Assembly (NCBI GenBank): GCA_036877525.1 | Contig: JAZGTH010000014.1 | Coordinates: 4,104,501 to 4,168,500, forward strand | Direction: 5' to 3' | Length of the DNA: 64,000 nucleotides | Source of the DNA: Chromobotia macracanthus | Taxonomy: Eukaryota > Chordata > Actinopteri > Cypriniformes > Botiidae | In this document: positions 1 to 12,700 of the stretch, piece by piece | Position numbering within the stretch: position 1 is the first letter of the stretch | Layout of the letters: every line of letters begins with the position of its first letter | The notes under the pieces: generated by a model | Databases searched by the model: none | What the model was told of the DNA's origin: nothing | Seen by the model: the letters and a program-made list of their open reading frames with translations, nothing else | Program-made: the position numbers and the translations under genes

Positions 1-730
1 GCAATCAGACAAATAGGTGTTAATCTTACAGATTTAACACTGAAATAGGATCAGAGGGATCATATTTGTGGATCAGGTTATTATAGAGACTAGGGGTGGG
101 CTGTTTTGACAACATCAATTTTGGCACCATCTGCCTATTAAGTTGTGATGTAACGAATACCATTTCTGGGTTTAAAGCTCCACTCATTTCGAGTAAAATG
201 ACTATCTCAACCGCCGTTTATGTGCACTTTTAATCCATATCACATATTTAAGCTAAGCTTTGTTTTAAGTCATGGTGTACACTGCAGTCTCCAGGCTCAT
301 GGCATCCCAGACACGAATGTTTTACGGATTCATACAAAAGGAATCTGTCTGGCCATCTGGGATTTCATATGTGTGGAAGTAAAGGTTAGGATTATGATTT
401 TCAGTATGAGTATTTATTGTATTGTTTGTAGTTGTAGTGCTTTTGGCATCTGATAGAGCGGTCAGACTTAAAAAGAGGATAGAAACTGCAACCAAGCCTT
501 CTGACTTCGGGAACCGTAAAGCCTTAAGTACACAGTACATAAAAGTATACAGTAAACTTTCATATATCTTTATATTTCAGTGTCCATTACCTATCAGTCT
601 GTTTAGGCTTCTATTAGGCCAATCACTTTCCATGTGAAAACCTACTACGATTTGTTAGTAACATTCATTACAACTAAACTATTATGGAAGCAAGGGGATC
701 TGTTTCACTTCATGTGCAACTATCACAGTT
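1..730. other. No gene recognised
   Basis: Only short open frames without splice context are present. I see no conserved protein, RNA gene or clear repeat in this stretch. Confidence 0.6.
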
Positions 731-1190
731 GTATTAGTATAGTCTATAGTATGTAGTATATACAGTATAGTGTTGTCTATAGTATGTAGTATATACAGTA
801 TTGTATAGTCTATAGTATGTAGTGTGTAGTATACACAGTATAGTGTAGTCTATAGTATGTAGTATACACAGTATATGTAGTCTATAGTATGTAGTATACA
901 CAGTATAGTGTAGTATGTAGTATACACAGTATACTGTACTATACACAGTATAGTGTAGTCTGTATGTAGTATACACAGTATAGTGTATATAGTATGTAGT
1001 ATACACAGTATAGTGTAGTCTATAGTATGTAGTATACACAGTATAGTGTAGTATGTACTGTGTAGTATACACAGTATAGTGTAGTCTGTACTGTGTAGTA
1101 TACACAGTATAGTGTAGTCTATAGTATGTAGTACACACAGTATTGTATAGTCTATAGTATGTAGTATACACAGTATAGTAATACTGTAAT
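731..1190. repeat. AT-rich tandem repeat, imperfect units of about 25-40 bp
   Basis: The core words ctatagtatgtagtataca and cagtatagtgtagt recur about a dozen times with variable spacing. The block runs directly into the 15-bp minisatellite to its right and shares ACAGTAT/ACTGTAT words with it, so the two may have a common origin. Open frames across it are repeat artefacts. Confidence 0.9.
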
Positions 1191-1829
1191 ACTGAACACT
1201 GTGACACTGAACACTGTAACACTGTGATAATGAACACTCTGACACTGAACACTGTGATACTGAACACTGTGACACCGAACACTGTGACACTGAACACTGT
1301 ATACTGTACTACTGTGACAACCGTACATGTACACCGAACACTGAACACTGTGATACTGAACACTGTACACTGTACGACACCGAACATTGTGAACACCGTA
1401 CACTGTGATACTGTATACACTGAACACTGTACACCGTATAGTGTAGTCATATATTAGCAGAACACTGTGATATCTAACACTGTGACACTGAACACTGTGA
1501 TACTGAACACTGTGATACTGAACACTGTACACAGCATAGTGTAGCCTAACATGTACGACACTGAACACTGTGATTAGTAACACTGTGATACTGAACACTG
1601 TGATAACTGTACACTGAACACTGTGACACCGTATATTGTGACCCCGAACAGTTGTGACACTGTACACTGTCTGACACTGTACAGTGTGACACCGAGCACT
1701 ATACACCAACACTGTGATAGCTGAGAACACTGTATAGTGAAGACTGAACACTGTATTACTGTACACTGTATACTGAACTACTGTGTATATGAACACTACA
1801 GTGTGATTAGTATGAACACTAGTAGTATG
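1191..1829. repeat. Degenerate minisatellite flank
   Basis: Diverged copies of the 15-bp GAACACTGTGA(C/T)ACT unit are mixed with tactgta-type words from the AT-rich block. Higher divergence at the edge than in the core is typical of a minisatellite that homogenises in its centre. Confidence 0.85.
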
Positions 1830-2925
1830 TGACACTAAACACTGTAATACTGAACACTGTGACACTGAACACTGTGACACCGAACACTGTGACACCGAAC
1901 ACTGTGACACTGAACACTGTGATACTGAACACTGTGACACTGAACACTGTGATACTGAACACTGTGATACTGAACACTGTGATACTGAACACTGTGATAC
2001 TGAACACGGTGACACCGAACACTGTGATACCGAACACTGTGACACTGAACACTGTGACACTGAACACTGTGACACCGAACACTGTGACACTGAACACTGT
2101 GACACTGAACACTGTGATACTGAACACTGTGATACTGAACACTGTGACACTGAACACTGTGATACTGAACACTGTGACACCGAACACTGTGACACCGAAC
2201 ACTGTGATACTGAACACTGTGACACTGAACACTGTGATACTGAACACTGAACACTGTGACACTGAACACTGTGACACTGAACACTGTGACACTGAACACT
2301 GTGATACTGAACACGGTGACACCGAACACTGTGATACTGAACACTGTGATACTGAACACTGAACACTGTGATACTGAACACTGTGATACTGAACACTGTG
2401 ATACTGAACACTGAACACTGTGACACCGAACATTGTGACACCGAACATTGTGACACCGAACACTGTGATACTGAACACTGAACACTGTGACACTGAACAC
2501 TGTGACACTGAACACTGTGATACTGAACACTGTGATACCGAACACTGTGATACCGAACACTGTGATACTGAACACTGTGATACTGAACACTGTGATACCG
2601 AAAACTGTGATACCGAACACTGAACACTGTGACACCGAACACTGTGACACCGAACACTGTGACACCGAACACTGAACATTGTGACACTGAACACTGTGAC
2701 ACCGAACACTGTGACACTGAACACTGTGACACTGAACACTGTGATACTGAACACTGTGACACCGAACACTGTGATACTGAACACTGTGACACTGAACACT
2801 GTGACACTGAACACTGTGATACTGAACACGGTGACACCGAACACTGTGACACTGAACACTGTGACACTGAACACTGTGATACTGAACACGGTGACACCGA
2901 ACACTGTGATACTGAACACTGTGTC
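1830..2925. repeat. 15-bp minisatellite core (GTGACACTGAACACT family)
   Basis: About 70 near-perfect units of GTGA(C/T)AC(T/C)GAACACT are arrayed head to tail. Variation is almost confined to two C/T positions, with occasional short inserts that duplicate GAACACT. Because 15 is a multiple of 3, several frames stay open for hundreds of codons on both strands, giving pentapeptide repeats such as CSVSQ or VFSVT. There is no splice or start context, so these are not genes. The array ends sharply at about 2921. Confidence 0.97.
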
Positions 2926-2929
2926 GCGG

Positions 2930-3130
2930 TGATTATTGACGTTGTCTATATACAGAGTGTGTGTTACCTCAGATAAGTGACGACGCTCTCCAGCGCTTCT
3001 CCTCTCAGAAACGCATGCGGGTGAAACACAGGCCTCACACCCGCTGTCAGATGACAGATTCAGTCGCTGGTAGCCCGTCGCGCCGTTGACATTCCCGCGT
3101 TATCTGCACAGCGCGCGCGTTCACTTCAAT
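2930..3130 (-). other. CpG-rich exon-like block, possible 5' exon of a minus-strand gene
   Basis: This 200-bp island is rich in CG dinucleotides (cgcgccg, gcgcgcgcg) inside AT-rich DNA. Read on the minus strand it contains CTGAG followed by gtaaca near 2967, a plausible splice donor. If that is real, the minisatellite would lie in the first intron of a gene continuing beyond the left edge. No conserved protein sequence is visible, so this rests on composition and one splice-like site. Confidence 0.3.
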
Positions 3131-3217
3131 CTCTCTCTTTCTGTCTCTTTTTCTCTCTCTCTTTCTGTCTCTTTTTCTCTCTCTCTTTCTGTCTCTTTTT
3201 CTCTCTCTCTTTCTCTG
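3129..3217. repeat. Pyrimidine-rich tandem repeat, about 26-bp unit x 3
   Basis: The unit ctctctctttctgtctcttt with a following tttct recurs three times. On the minus strand it gives a spurious Arg/Lys/Glu-rich frame. Confidence 0.9.
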
Positions 3218-3250
3218 AATTGAAGATTTACCCAGCTGGCATACGCTCAA

Positions 3251-5739
3251 AACTAGTGAAGAACAAACCAGCCTTTAGTTCCTGGTACTTTTCACCTCTG
3301 TAAATAATGGTCACATAAAGGTGCCACCGACACAGATCACCTCCAGAATGAGAGATTGTGGACAAAATGAGATGGCCTGTGAGCAGAGCTTTCTCTTAAT
3401 AATTCTTAGACCTTCTGCTGGCCTACACACACAGTAGTATGCAAAAACATGCTAATACTAATACAAATGCATGAAACCGTCATGCAGATTTGCAGACAAA
3501 GACTGCGAACACAAAATTATCTCAGATTTTTTATGCATATTTTTAAATATGCATATCAACAACTCAAACTAGTTCACTCATCATCTACAATAACACTGAT
3601 CAGTTTTGGTTTATGGTGAAGCCCAGCCTTCAGATGCAGATGTAAGAAATGAAGTGACTTCATTTCATTTCAGTCATGCACTTTGATTTTTTGGACTCCT
3701 TTTTGTAAAAGACTTACTCTCTCAAAAAGTGTTACTCTCTCAGTTCTTCTCCTCTATCTCTCTCCATCCTTCTCAGGTTTTAAAAACTCATTACTATTCC
3801 CCAGATTATAATTCAGAGCTCACACAATGGAGTTAATTACAGCGGATGATTGCTGCTGTTAGAGCTCTGTAATTCGAACACATTGGTGTGTTAAAACACA
3901 TCTAAGACATTAGTGGCTACGGGGGCCACTACAATTCTGTGTTTCACACCGTTCAACTAAACTACTAAACTACTGTTTTTTGTCAAAATAGAAAAGTAAA
4001 AACAAACCCACAAAGTCAGAATATTTAACAGTGTTTGATAAAATAGTTTAGGTTTCCTATAACCTGTGAGAGTCAGTCTATGAATATCAGTGCTTTCAAT
4101 ATCAGTGGAAAAGAAAGCAGAAATTGTCAAATACTTTATTATGCTTTTATTATGATGTATCCAACATTGATGCTGTTTCACTGAGAAAATGGGATCAACA
4201 TGTCTTGTCAGTTTCAAGACTAGCACAGGGCATACATCTCACTACCTGACATTCAATTTTTGTGTTTTAATTGGGATTCACAAAGTCGGAGGTGTAAACA
4301 CAACAGAGAAACTGTGGAAACTTCAGGGTTCCTCTCTTCTTTCACTTTTACCGTACCTTCTGTTTTTCTTCTTCCCTTTGCTAAAAATGCTTGCAATATG
4401 CCAAAGTCACAATCATATTAAACCAAAACCATCATAACTCAAATTCTCTGTTCCAAAACCTACTGAGCTGCTTTCAGAGGTGCTGCTCCAAATGTTAGTT
4501 CAGATAGGTAAGCATCTTAATTAATAAGCAATAGCATAAAACATAAGATTCCACCCTCCCTTCAGAGCACTCGCCAAAGGATGAGGATGTCCTATTATTG
4601 CATTCGGTGCGAATTCTTTTAAGTGTTTATGAAAAGCATTTGCTATTGTATATTGCAATAAAATGATTTGTATGCAGGGCTGTTGTACATGTAATCCAAA
4701 TCTACCTTTACCGCCGACACTGAAATATAAAGGCCTTTTTATTAAACTTCTGTCTGTGTTTGATAATAGAATAATCGATCCATACAGATACCAATACAAC
4801 CACTCTCATCTTTTTCATTAGTTGATAATCCTCTTACTTTTAAACAGTGATATTGTCTTGGAGCAGGTCACAGTGCATTGAGACTCTGGTTTTGTCATGG
4901 TAATTAAGAAAGTGGGACAGCTTTTAACTCAGAGCTAATAAGCCCACATCTTTTTAAAGTAATAATAGTTTTTTTTAACAACCATTAAAATCTGCATATA
5001 TCACTTTTTCATCTGTCATTATTCCTAATATAGTTTTCTCCTGGCTTACAGAAACTGCCTTTCATATCCCATTGAATGATAGCCTGGATTTGGTGAGTAT
5101 CATTACCATTACAACAGCTGTTCCAAAATACTGTTATCTTCTCCCATTATATTAAACCGTGATATATATTCTGGGGTATCTCAGGTACTCTCCCAGACAT
5201 GACGCAGATCAGCATGCCCAAGTCTAAAGTTATGACAAGTGCGATAAAATATAATATTTAGTCAAATATGGCTGGCCCACGGCAGTTTTGTTTAGGTATG
5301 TGGAGGAACAGGAACCTAATGATCATGGTTGATATTACAATTTGTCACGGTCATAATATAACGTGATTAATTACAATTATATCATGGGTAGGGTTGATTC
5401 TGTATCAGCAACGTTTGCTTATAAATTGTAACGTACAGTACACTTTGCACAGTGTGTGTGTAAAATGAACATAAACCGTGTCAATAAATGCTTTAAAAGT
5501 ATTTCCCCAGTTTTTTCTGAGCTATTGCATGAACTAATATAAGCCTATCCTTCTTGCTTCTTAGGACTAACCAAATCTGCTCAAAAGCTGCAATATGGAC
5601 CCCAGGCTGTATACAAATATTGTCATAGGAGATGTAAACCATCTCGTCCTCCCTAATTGCTCTAGCATTAGCGGTGAACAGGCACAACATCACGTCTGGG
5701 GACATGCAAACGTAGTGCAAGCTCACCAACTTGCTGCTC
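3251..5739. other. Intergenic or upstream DNA, no gene recognised
   Basis: AT-rich sequence with only short unsupported frames. I found no splice-consistent coding exon or named repeat with clear boundaries. Confidence 0.55.
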
Positions 5740-6540
5740 TTGTTATGAGAACAGATGGGTTCGGGAGGAAGTTCTTCGCGCATGCGCAGCGGACAGAGCC
5801 GAAGCGCAGGCAGCGCTATGAGAGACGGGGAAGGAAAACACCCCTTATCTGTAAAGAAAGGCTTTAAAAGTTCACTCTTTTCGCATAAAATCCTTCCTAC
5901 GACTCACTCAGGTCACATATCGTACCGTGTTTCCGTGTCTGTGATGCGGAGTGCCCAAGAGGTTCGTAACACTGTTTTTCCTTTTATTTGAACCACGGCT
6001 CCGTGCACGGACACAAAGACCGATGCTTTATTTCTCCATCGTGCCCATCGGCACCATTACGTGTTGCTCCGGACCAACAATGCAGATCCGTGGGGGCTTT
6101 GGCAGGAGAGTCGCGCTTGGTTTCGACCGGAAAGCAACACCGTCGGCTCGCCTTTGTTTAATTCAGCCTCTTGTTTGGGCCGTGCGTGAAATTTAGGCCA
6201 GACGAGACGAGCCTCGGTCGGCTAACTTGGTTTCCTTTTCGCCGCTGTTTTCCGCATCGGTTGCACAACAAGCGGATCTAACGGGACGACGACAAGCGCT
6301 CGGTGCATATATTAATATATATATATATATAAATATATATATAATGTATGCATGCAAATACGCGTCACTCTGTGGCGGAAAAAGGTTGTCGATATAACAA
6401 ACTTGGTTTTGCATCGCATTAGCCGACGTGATTGTTTGCTCGGTGTTTGGAGCAACTTCACTTCTCTCACCGGCTGATTTAGTTTGGGATGCGCCCCGTA
6501 GATTAGTTACGATGTGACGCGCGCGCCGGTAAATGTATCG
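5740..6540 (+). promoter_or_regulatory. CpG-rich promoter region, probably of spopl
   Basis: The block is markedly richer in CG than its surroundings. It contains the perfect palindrome GCGCATGCGC at 5778-5787, which matches the NRF1 binding consensus common in housekeeping promoters. It lies 2-3 kb upstream of the first coding exon of spopl, which begins right after an acceptor at 8531, so a non-coding first exon is expected in or near this block. I could not place that exon's donor with confidence. Confidence 0.55.
6311..6345. repeat. (TA)n microsatellite
   Basis: An interrupted TA run lies in the promoter-side region; a second short TA run is at 6822-6842. Confidence 0.9.
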
Positions 6541-8531
6541 CGGTTCCGCGATAAAGATACCGGACGGTTTTATCGCGATTTCTCTTTCTAGAAAAAGAAA
6601 TCACAAAGACACTAAGGCCGTGGATGCTTAGTAATCGCAACTTGCAAGTGATGCAGCTGTATGCAAATAATCTGCATTTGCAGAAAGTTGACCCGGCGTT
6701 TTGTACGATGAGGTTTCTTAACATTTCATACACTTCACACATTTCAGTCGTGTGAACAATTCATATTGTTCTGTTTGTGATTCAACACATCTGAGACATT
6801 GTGTGTCTTCTCTCCAGTCTATATATATATATATATATATATAATGAATACAACAACATTAAACAGATCATCTGAGATGTTAAGTGATAACCGGTTCACA
6901 TGAACTTATGAATCTGCAGGATGAATATTGGATTTCATCATGACTTTTCAGCTAGTTTGTGCGTGTTTGATTTGTCTCTGAAACAATGTTTCATTGAGCT
7001 CCGCCGGTTCTTGTTTTCTGTATCAATTGAGCAAACATCCTTGTGCCCTTTGCACTATTTACTACATTCTCCATTGATACGGGGGTTGCGTATTTCAGCA
7101 TGTTGTTCTGTATGAGAACGTTCCCAAACATGCCTCACATTTTCACCGAAACTCAATCACTTCATCCTCGTGTTTAAATTCTTACATCAGCTTTACGGTG
7201 TCAATAGTTTGGAGTCTGAAATGCGGGCCGCGGTGCCATTCAGAGTACATGTGGTGGTAAAATGCTGTCATTCTTGCCAGGGTTCATTGAATCTCTGCTG
7301 AGCGTGGCATCCCACACCGTCCCTGGCTGCCAGGCTCTCGGCTCTGGAAGGCTTATAAAACTCCCACAAGTGCGATTCAGCAGTCTGGGTGAGGTGAGTG
7401 TTTTCATGAGGCTAGCCATGGTCTGTGGGTGGGCTGGATGATGACTTGATTGTAGGGGGAATGGCGAGTTCTTATTTATTACCCAGCTAACAGGGAATGA
7501 TCTCAGAACATTAGCAAACATTCTCTCAAAGTTACCAAAATGTTCTCGAAGTAACATTAGTATTCTTATAGCTATAGTTTAACTTATAGTATAAGTGTTT
7601 ATTAGTAGAAAGTGATATACCATATTTCAAGAATGTTATTCTTAATTTGTTAGTGGCATGTTTTAATGTTACAGAATTAAAAAAAAAAGTTGGAATAACG
7701 TTTACATAATCAAGCAGTAAAGTCAGTAGTGTCGACAACAAAAATAGATGTTTTGGAACGTTCCCAGAACATTCAGAATTGCATTTTGCACATTTATGTT
7801 TTAGCCAACAAAGTGTGATAAACTTTAACCAATTATTGGTTAAAAGTCTATGTTCCCCAGAATAATACACGATATGTGTGTCTCTGTGTGCAGGATGGGT
7901 TGTGTTAAAGTTGAGGTCAGTCTGCATTGTTAGTCATTGTTTCCAGTCACACTGACGGCGTGTCTGAGCCCGAGCCCAGAGATGACATGGAAAAACTACT
8001 GATCTCTAAACACAAGGTATTATTTTACTATGTACCTTCTCAGTCACCTCTTTATTATTCAGTTTTGGCTGTTACGGCTGGTGAACTATTGCTGTTACTG
8101 TTGCTCTTTTTCCAAAACGTCTTCAAATGTGAAAAGTTTCAAACTCACCCAGCATATCTCACCTGTCACAATGTTTACGCTATTGTCTTGACAGATATCT
8201 ATGGTTATGCTACAGATGAAAGAAATCTGTGCTATTTTCTAAACGTTTAGAACCCTTAAAACGTCTTCATCAGCAGCCGAAGAATGTCCTAGCATCATGA
8301 TGGTTGCTAGGACATTTCTCTATATATTGCTAGGACAGTTTCTTAATATAATTTAAAAGAGATGCATGTGTACATTTCTACTGTTAGTTATGACTGTATT
8401 TAAAACAATGAGATAATTGTGTAACAAAAATCATATTTCTTAAAAATACAACACAAATCATTGGCTTGGTTTACCAGGTGATTACGGACTGTTTTGACTA
8501 CAGCTGCATTATTTTTTGTTTTTGTGTGTAG
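6541..8531 (+). other. Probable first intron of spopl
   Basis: This stretch lies between the CpG-rich promoter and the acceptor tttgtgtgtag at 8521-8531. It has no recognisable coding exon. It holds a short TA run and one inverted-repeat transposon copy at about 7480-7790. Confidence 0.5.
7480..7790 (+). mobile_element. Short inverted-repeat transposon, copy 1 (diverged)
   Basis: It begins with ACCCAGCTAACAGGGAA, the A end of the family described at 26390-26706. It continues with the family's GTTCTC / ACATTAG / AACGTT words. The right end is eroded. Confidence 0.65.
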
Positions 8532-8578
8532 GCTGAGCAGTGAGCTAAATCAGGGACGTGGAAGGTGAAAAGCAGGCC

Positions 8579-11500
8579 ATGTCACGGGTTCCCACCCCCC
8601 CTCCCCCAGGGGAGATGACATCAGGACCTGTGGCAGAGAGCTGGTGCTACACACAGGTGAGAGAGAATAAAATGAACTGTTGTCATTTCAGTAGAGGACC
8701 TGAGTCATAAATATCTCTGTTTTCTACGGCAGGTGAAAGTCGTCAAGTTTTCTTACATGTGGACAATAAACAACTTCAGTTTTTGTCGGGAGGAGATGGG
8801 AGAGGTCGTACGGAGCTCGACCTTCTCGTCTGGTCCCAACGACAAAATGAAATGGTGTGTTTCACTGTCTCTCAAGTGGCCTCTTAATTCTTTCCTCCCT
8901 GAGGTTTGCCTAACCATCCAAAAACACACACAAACAAATTCACAATGAGAGGCTTAAAATTCCCAAATGTCATCATCTTTGAAGGCATAGTGGCTCGTTG
9001 TAATTTGGGTGAAAGGCTACTGCCAAACCTCACACAAAAAATGAAACGTTTCTCCTGTCTCTCTACAGGTGTCTGAGAGTGAATCCAAAGGGTCTGGATG
9101 ACGAGAGTAAAGATTATCTCTCTCTCTACTTATTGCTTGTTAGTTGTCCAAAAAGTGAAGTGAGAGCAAAGTTCAAGTTTTCTTTACTGAACGCCAAAAG
9201 AGAAGAAACTAAAGCCATGGGTAAGTATTTTCCAGAAGTTCAGAGCTCTAGAGAAGTCCAGAAGTTCCAGATGATTCAGTTTGGATCTGAACTATGGGCT
9301 GTTTTTTATTTTTGTGCTTTGTTTTCTCCCCACACTTCAGAAAGCCAAAGAGCCTACCGCTTCGTCCAAGGAAAGGACTGGGGCTTCAAGAAGTTCATCA
9401 GGCGAGACTTTTTGCTTGACGAAGCAAACGGACTGCTTCCAGATGACAAGCTCACCCTTTTCTGTGAGGTACCTGACTTTTATTTATCTTAAGATACTCA
9501 TAAGATCACTTTAGAACTACCATATCCGGTTTCTTGTCCTTCCTTGGGTTTTCAGTAATGGATGACCAATATAGGGTTTTCAAAGACCAATGGTGATGAA
9601 TGCAGAATGCTCAGTAACTTGAATGCAGGGGTGGCGATGGGTTACAAAATGCATAATACTATTAAATTTGGGGGAATTCAGCTTAACTGCTTTTGCATTC
9701 TGCATCCATCTCAAGCTGGAATAGGTGAAAGTATGTTAAAAAAGTATGTCACCTTTAATGATGGGAAGTGAGATATCCACAAAATAGGTGAAAATAAATA
9801 AACCCTTGTCAGCTGATGGCCAATGGTTATAATGATGGCCATATTTCACAAGTTCATGCTGTACTTAAATGAAGTGTCGAAGAATGCTGATGGTCCAATA
9901 AAAATGTTCGTTGGATTTCGCTTAAAAGCACTGACTCCTTTTCTCTTTGTGTAGGTGAGTGTGGTCCAGGACTCTGTAAATATCTCTGGCCAATCTAACA
10001 CAAACATGTTAAAGGTTCCAGAGTGTCAGCTTTCTGAGGACCTGGGTAACTTGTGGGAAGGCTCAAGGTTCACAGACTGTAGCTTGTTTGTGGGAGGGCA
10101 AGAGTTCAAAGCGCACAAATCCATACTGGCAGGTAAGCTTGGTTTTCTGAACAGGAGACTGACACATTTGGGGTGGACCCAGATTTGATCTTGCACAGTG
10201 TAATGATAATGAGGCACATGATGTTAATGATGCAGTTAACACTTACGATTCATGTTTTCTGCTCTATGTTAAACTCTTTCTGTTAATAGCGAGGTCGCCG
10301 GTTTTCAATGCCATGTTTGAACACAAAATGGAAGAGAGTAAAAACGTAAGTGATAAGATGGACAGATATAATTTGTAGTGGAGCATGAATTACATTTGTG
10401 TGCTGGGTATTAAAATTTACCATGAAGCGACCCTAATGTGTAATGTTTTGTAATAAAGATATGTATTTTTGATAGTATAACGTAATTGAATTTTATTCTT
10501 CACAATTCTGTTGCAGAACCGAGTGGACATCAGTGATGTGGAACCGGATGTATTTAGGGAAATGATGGTATTTATTTACACTGGCAAAGCTCCTAACCTG
10601 GAGAAAATGGCTGACAACCTGTTAGCTGCTGCAGACAAGGTAAGAGGTGTTGTGCTTTTGTTTTCTGTGTCTGTTATTGTCAGTGAACACTTCCTGTAAC
10701 TGACCTGCAGTATGTTTATTTTTGTTTAGTATGCTCTGGAAAGATTAAAGGTGTTATGTGAAGAGGCTCTCTGTAACAGTTTGTCTGTGGAAAACGTGGC
10801 CGACATCCTTATTCTGGCCGACTTGCACAGCGCAGAGCAGCTTAAAGCACAAGCCATAGATTTCATTAATAGGCAAGTACACACGCCCGCACACACATAC
10901 ACACAAAGGATAACGTTACGTGATGCTTATTCTTTCTCGTTTGATGAACTGACTGTACACTGAACAGTCTTTGATTTCTCTTGAGTGAGTTCTCCTGTTT
11001 TTTCTCCTCAGGTGCAGTGTTCTCAGACAGCTGGGTTCTAAAGATGGCAAGAACTGGAACAGCAAGTATGTATGCCAGTTTGTTACAACCTCCCAGAGAA
11101 AACGCATCGAGCACATTTGTATTTAAAAACAGGCTTCCGTTTGTGTCCTAATTTTGTGACCATCATTTATGGTATAAAAATCCAGTAGCAAGATGGTGCC
11201 TCTTCTGTTGTATAGTTATGTATTTTAAAGGAATGTTCTGGGATAAATGCTCACGATTACTTACAGAAATTACATTCGTAACAGAACACCAGAAGTTCAC
11301 TGTCCTAGAACAGCAGCTGTACTGCTTAAAAAGTAATTAAGACATTATAAGGTCATTTATCAGTCTTTTAAATAGTGCTGAACAAGGTTTTTCTAATCAG
11401 AATTCAGATTATGAACAGTGCCCTGTGGACTTTTCATGGTAAGTGCATCACCACCTGCTTGAGCAAATGGAGAAATGTGTCAGAATTGTGGTAACTGATG

Positions 11501-11817
11501 CCACATGCTGCCGTTAGAGCTGATCTTGTTTTGAGCCCTGAACATTCCTTTTGATTATCATGACTTACACTCTCAGATTATTTTTATTGATTTTATAAGT
11601 GCGAACTGTTTTGTGATGAATGTTATTGGCTTATAGATAGTAACCTTTAGCACTGCTTTTGTTGTTTTGCAGTCATGCTGCAGATATAATGGAGACTGCA
11701 GGTTGGAAGGCCATGATTCAGTCTCATCCTCACTTAGTGGCCGAGGCGTTTCGCGCTCTCGCTTCCGCCCAGTGCCCCCCTTTTGGTCTGCCTAGAAAAC
11801 GGCTAAAACAGTCCTGA
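8579..11817 (+). CDS. spopl: Speckle-type POZ protein-like (SPOPL), MATH-BTB adaptor of CUL3 ubiquitin ligase
   Basis: Ten coding exons: 8579-8656, 8733-8854, 9069-9220, 9341-9468, 9955-10132, 10290-10345, 10517-10639, 10730-10872, 11012-11065, 11673-11817. They join in frame to 392 aa, the length of human SPOPL. The MATH domain (about 31-161) recruits substrates, and the known SPOP pocket residues Y87, F102, W131 and F133 are all present at those positions. The BTB domain (about 190-297) binds CUL3 and dimerises, a BACK-like region follows, and the C-terminus RKRLKQS is the nuclear signal. An 18-residue insert after AIDFIN, which SPOP lacks, decides for SPOPL. The start ATG is just inside the exon that follows the acceptor at 8531 and gives the family N-terminus MSRVPTPPPP. 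Intron 8 uses a GC donor. Teleosts have a- and b-type duplicates and I cannot assign this one. Confidence 0.96.
10873..10880 (+). other. spopl: GC splice donor of spopl intron 8
   Basis: The exon ends ...AATAG and the intron begins gcaagtac, the extended consensus of a GC-AG intron (AG|GCAAGT). The next GT, at gtacac, would read into a stop in the following exon. The GC donor restores the family sequence FINRCSVLRQLG exactly, so it is very probably the one used. Confidence 0.85.
11012..11065 (+). other. spopl: 54-nt SPOPL-specific exon
   Basis: This exon carries the SPOPL-specific insert, CSVLRQLGSKDGKNWNSN with junction codons. In SPOPL this insert is known to interfere with the higher-order oligomerisation seen in SPOP. 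The exon is 54 nt with equal phases on both sides. Skipping it joins AAT-AG to T-CAT without a frameshift and would give a SPOP-like C-terminus. Confidence 0.85.
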
Positions 11818-12700
11818 CCTTTGCCCTCAAAGACTGCATAGAATACAATGCATGAGGCAACTACAGCACCACAAGCCCTTCTTCCCCCCCTCTTTTGATC
11901 CAACCCTTCTTCACTTGCCCCTACCAGAGACACAATGAAGCAGCTTGTTGAAACCAGTGGTTTTTACTCACTGGAGAGGAAGAAGACATGGACTTCATAG
12001 GGGTTGCCGACATACTGTTTACTCTGGGCTGCTACAGTCTCGTTCAACGAGTCATTAGGAAAATGGCCTTAAAGGAACTGCCCCTCCATTCCTTTTGTCT
12101 CTACATGTAGCTACGTGCCTGCTGCGACTGATCCTAGACCTGTTTGGATTGCACTAGCTCCTACATAATGCAGTAGATTTACCTTGGTGGTTTTTAGGAC
12201 CTTGTAATTGTTGTTCTCGAGGGGCGGTGGGTTGCATTAGCCCTTCTTGTGAACTCATGGTCTGATGGTTCAGAAATCCAAGTAAACATTCGCTAAACGC
12301 GTAGCTACGCACATGCATCAAGTGCAAAGATCGTCTCCACTGACTTTGCCCATATTGCTGTATGTGTTTATCGTTAAAACTGGTGTAAAGTATTAACTGA
12401 GGTTCTGAAGTACAAGACTGAATTCAGAGTATTACAATAAAACAGGTAAAGATGTCAATATTTTGCACCAAGTTCAACTGTTGGGTAAATATGAAGATTT
12501 GTTTACCGTGTTGTTTACAGAACTTGTTTTTCCCTTTTTCGCACAGAATTGATTTCGACCTTCGTTGAAGGTGAATTTATTTTCCATGGTTAACGTACTT
12601 TAAGGAACAGGAGAGTTCTTTGTGTTTGAAAAATGTATTGTGGTTCAAAAGAACTTTGATTTATTGCTTTGGAAATAAAATGGTAAAAAGTTGCAAAGGG
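11818..12700 (+). other. spopl: spopl 3' UTR with two candidate poly(A) signals
   Basis: After the TGA at 11815-11817 there are AATAAA hexamers at 12436-12441 and 12674-12679. The second is followed by T/GT-rich sequence. Neither can be chosen without transcript data. Confidence 0.6.

Noticed and set aside
1152..2919. Very long open frames (up to 581 codons) of CSVSQ or VFSVT pentapeptide repeats
   Set aside because: They are the translation of a 15-bp minisatellite that is open in several frames on both strands, with no start, splice or promoter context.
3047..3250. Arg/Lys/Glu-rich small protein on the minus strand
   Set aside because: Produced by the pyrimidine-rich tandem repeat; no conserved sequence.
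7240..7557. 105-codon minus-strand frame and a TATA-like word near 7354
   Set aside because: No splice context and its 5' part overlaps a transposon copy. A non-coding spopl exon here cannot be excluded, but nothing supports it.
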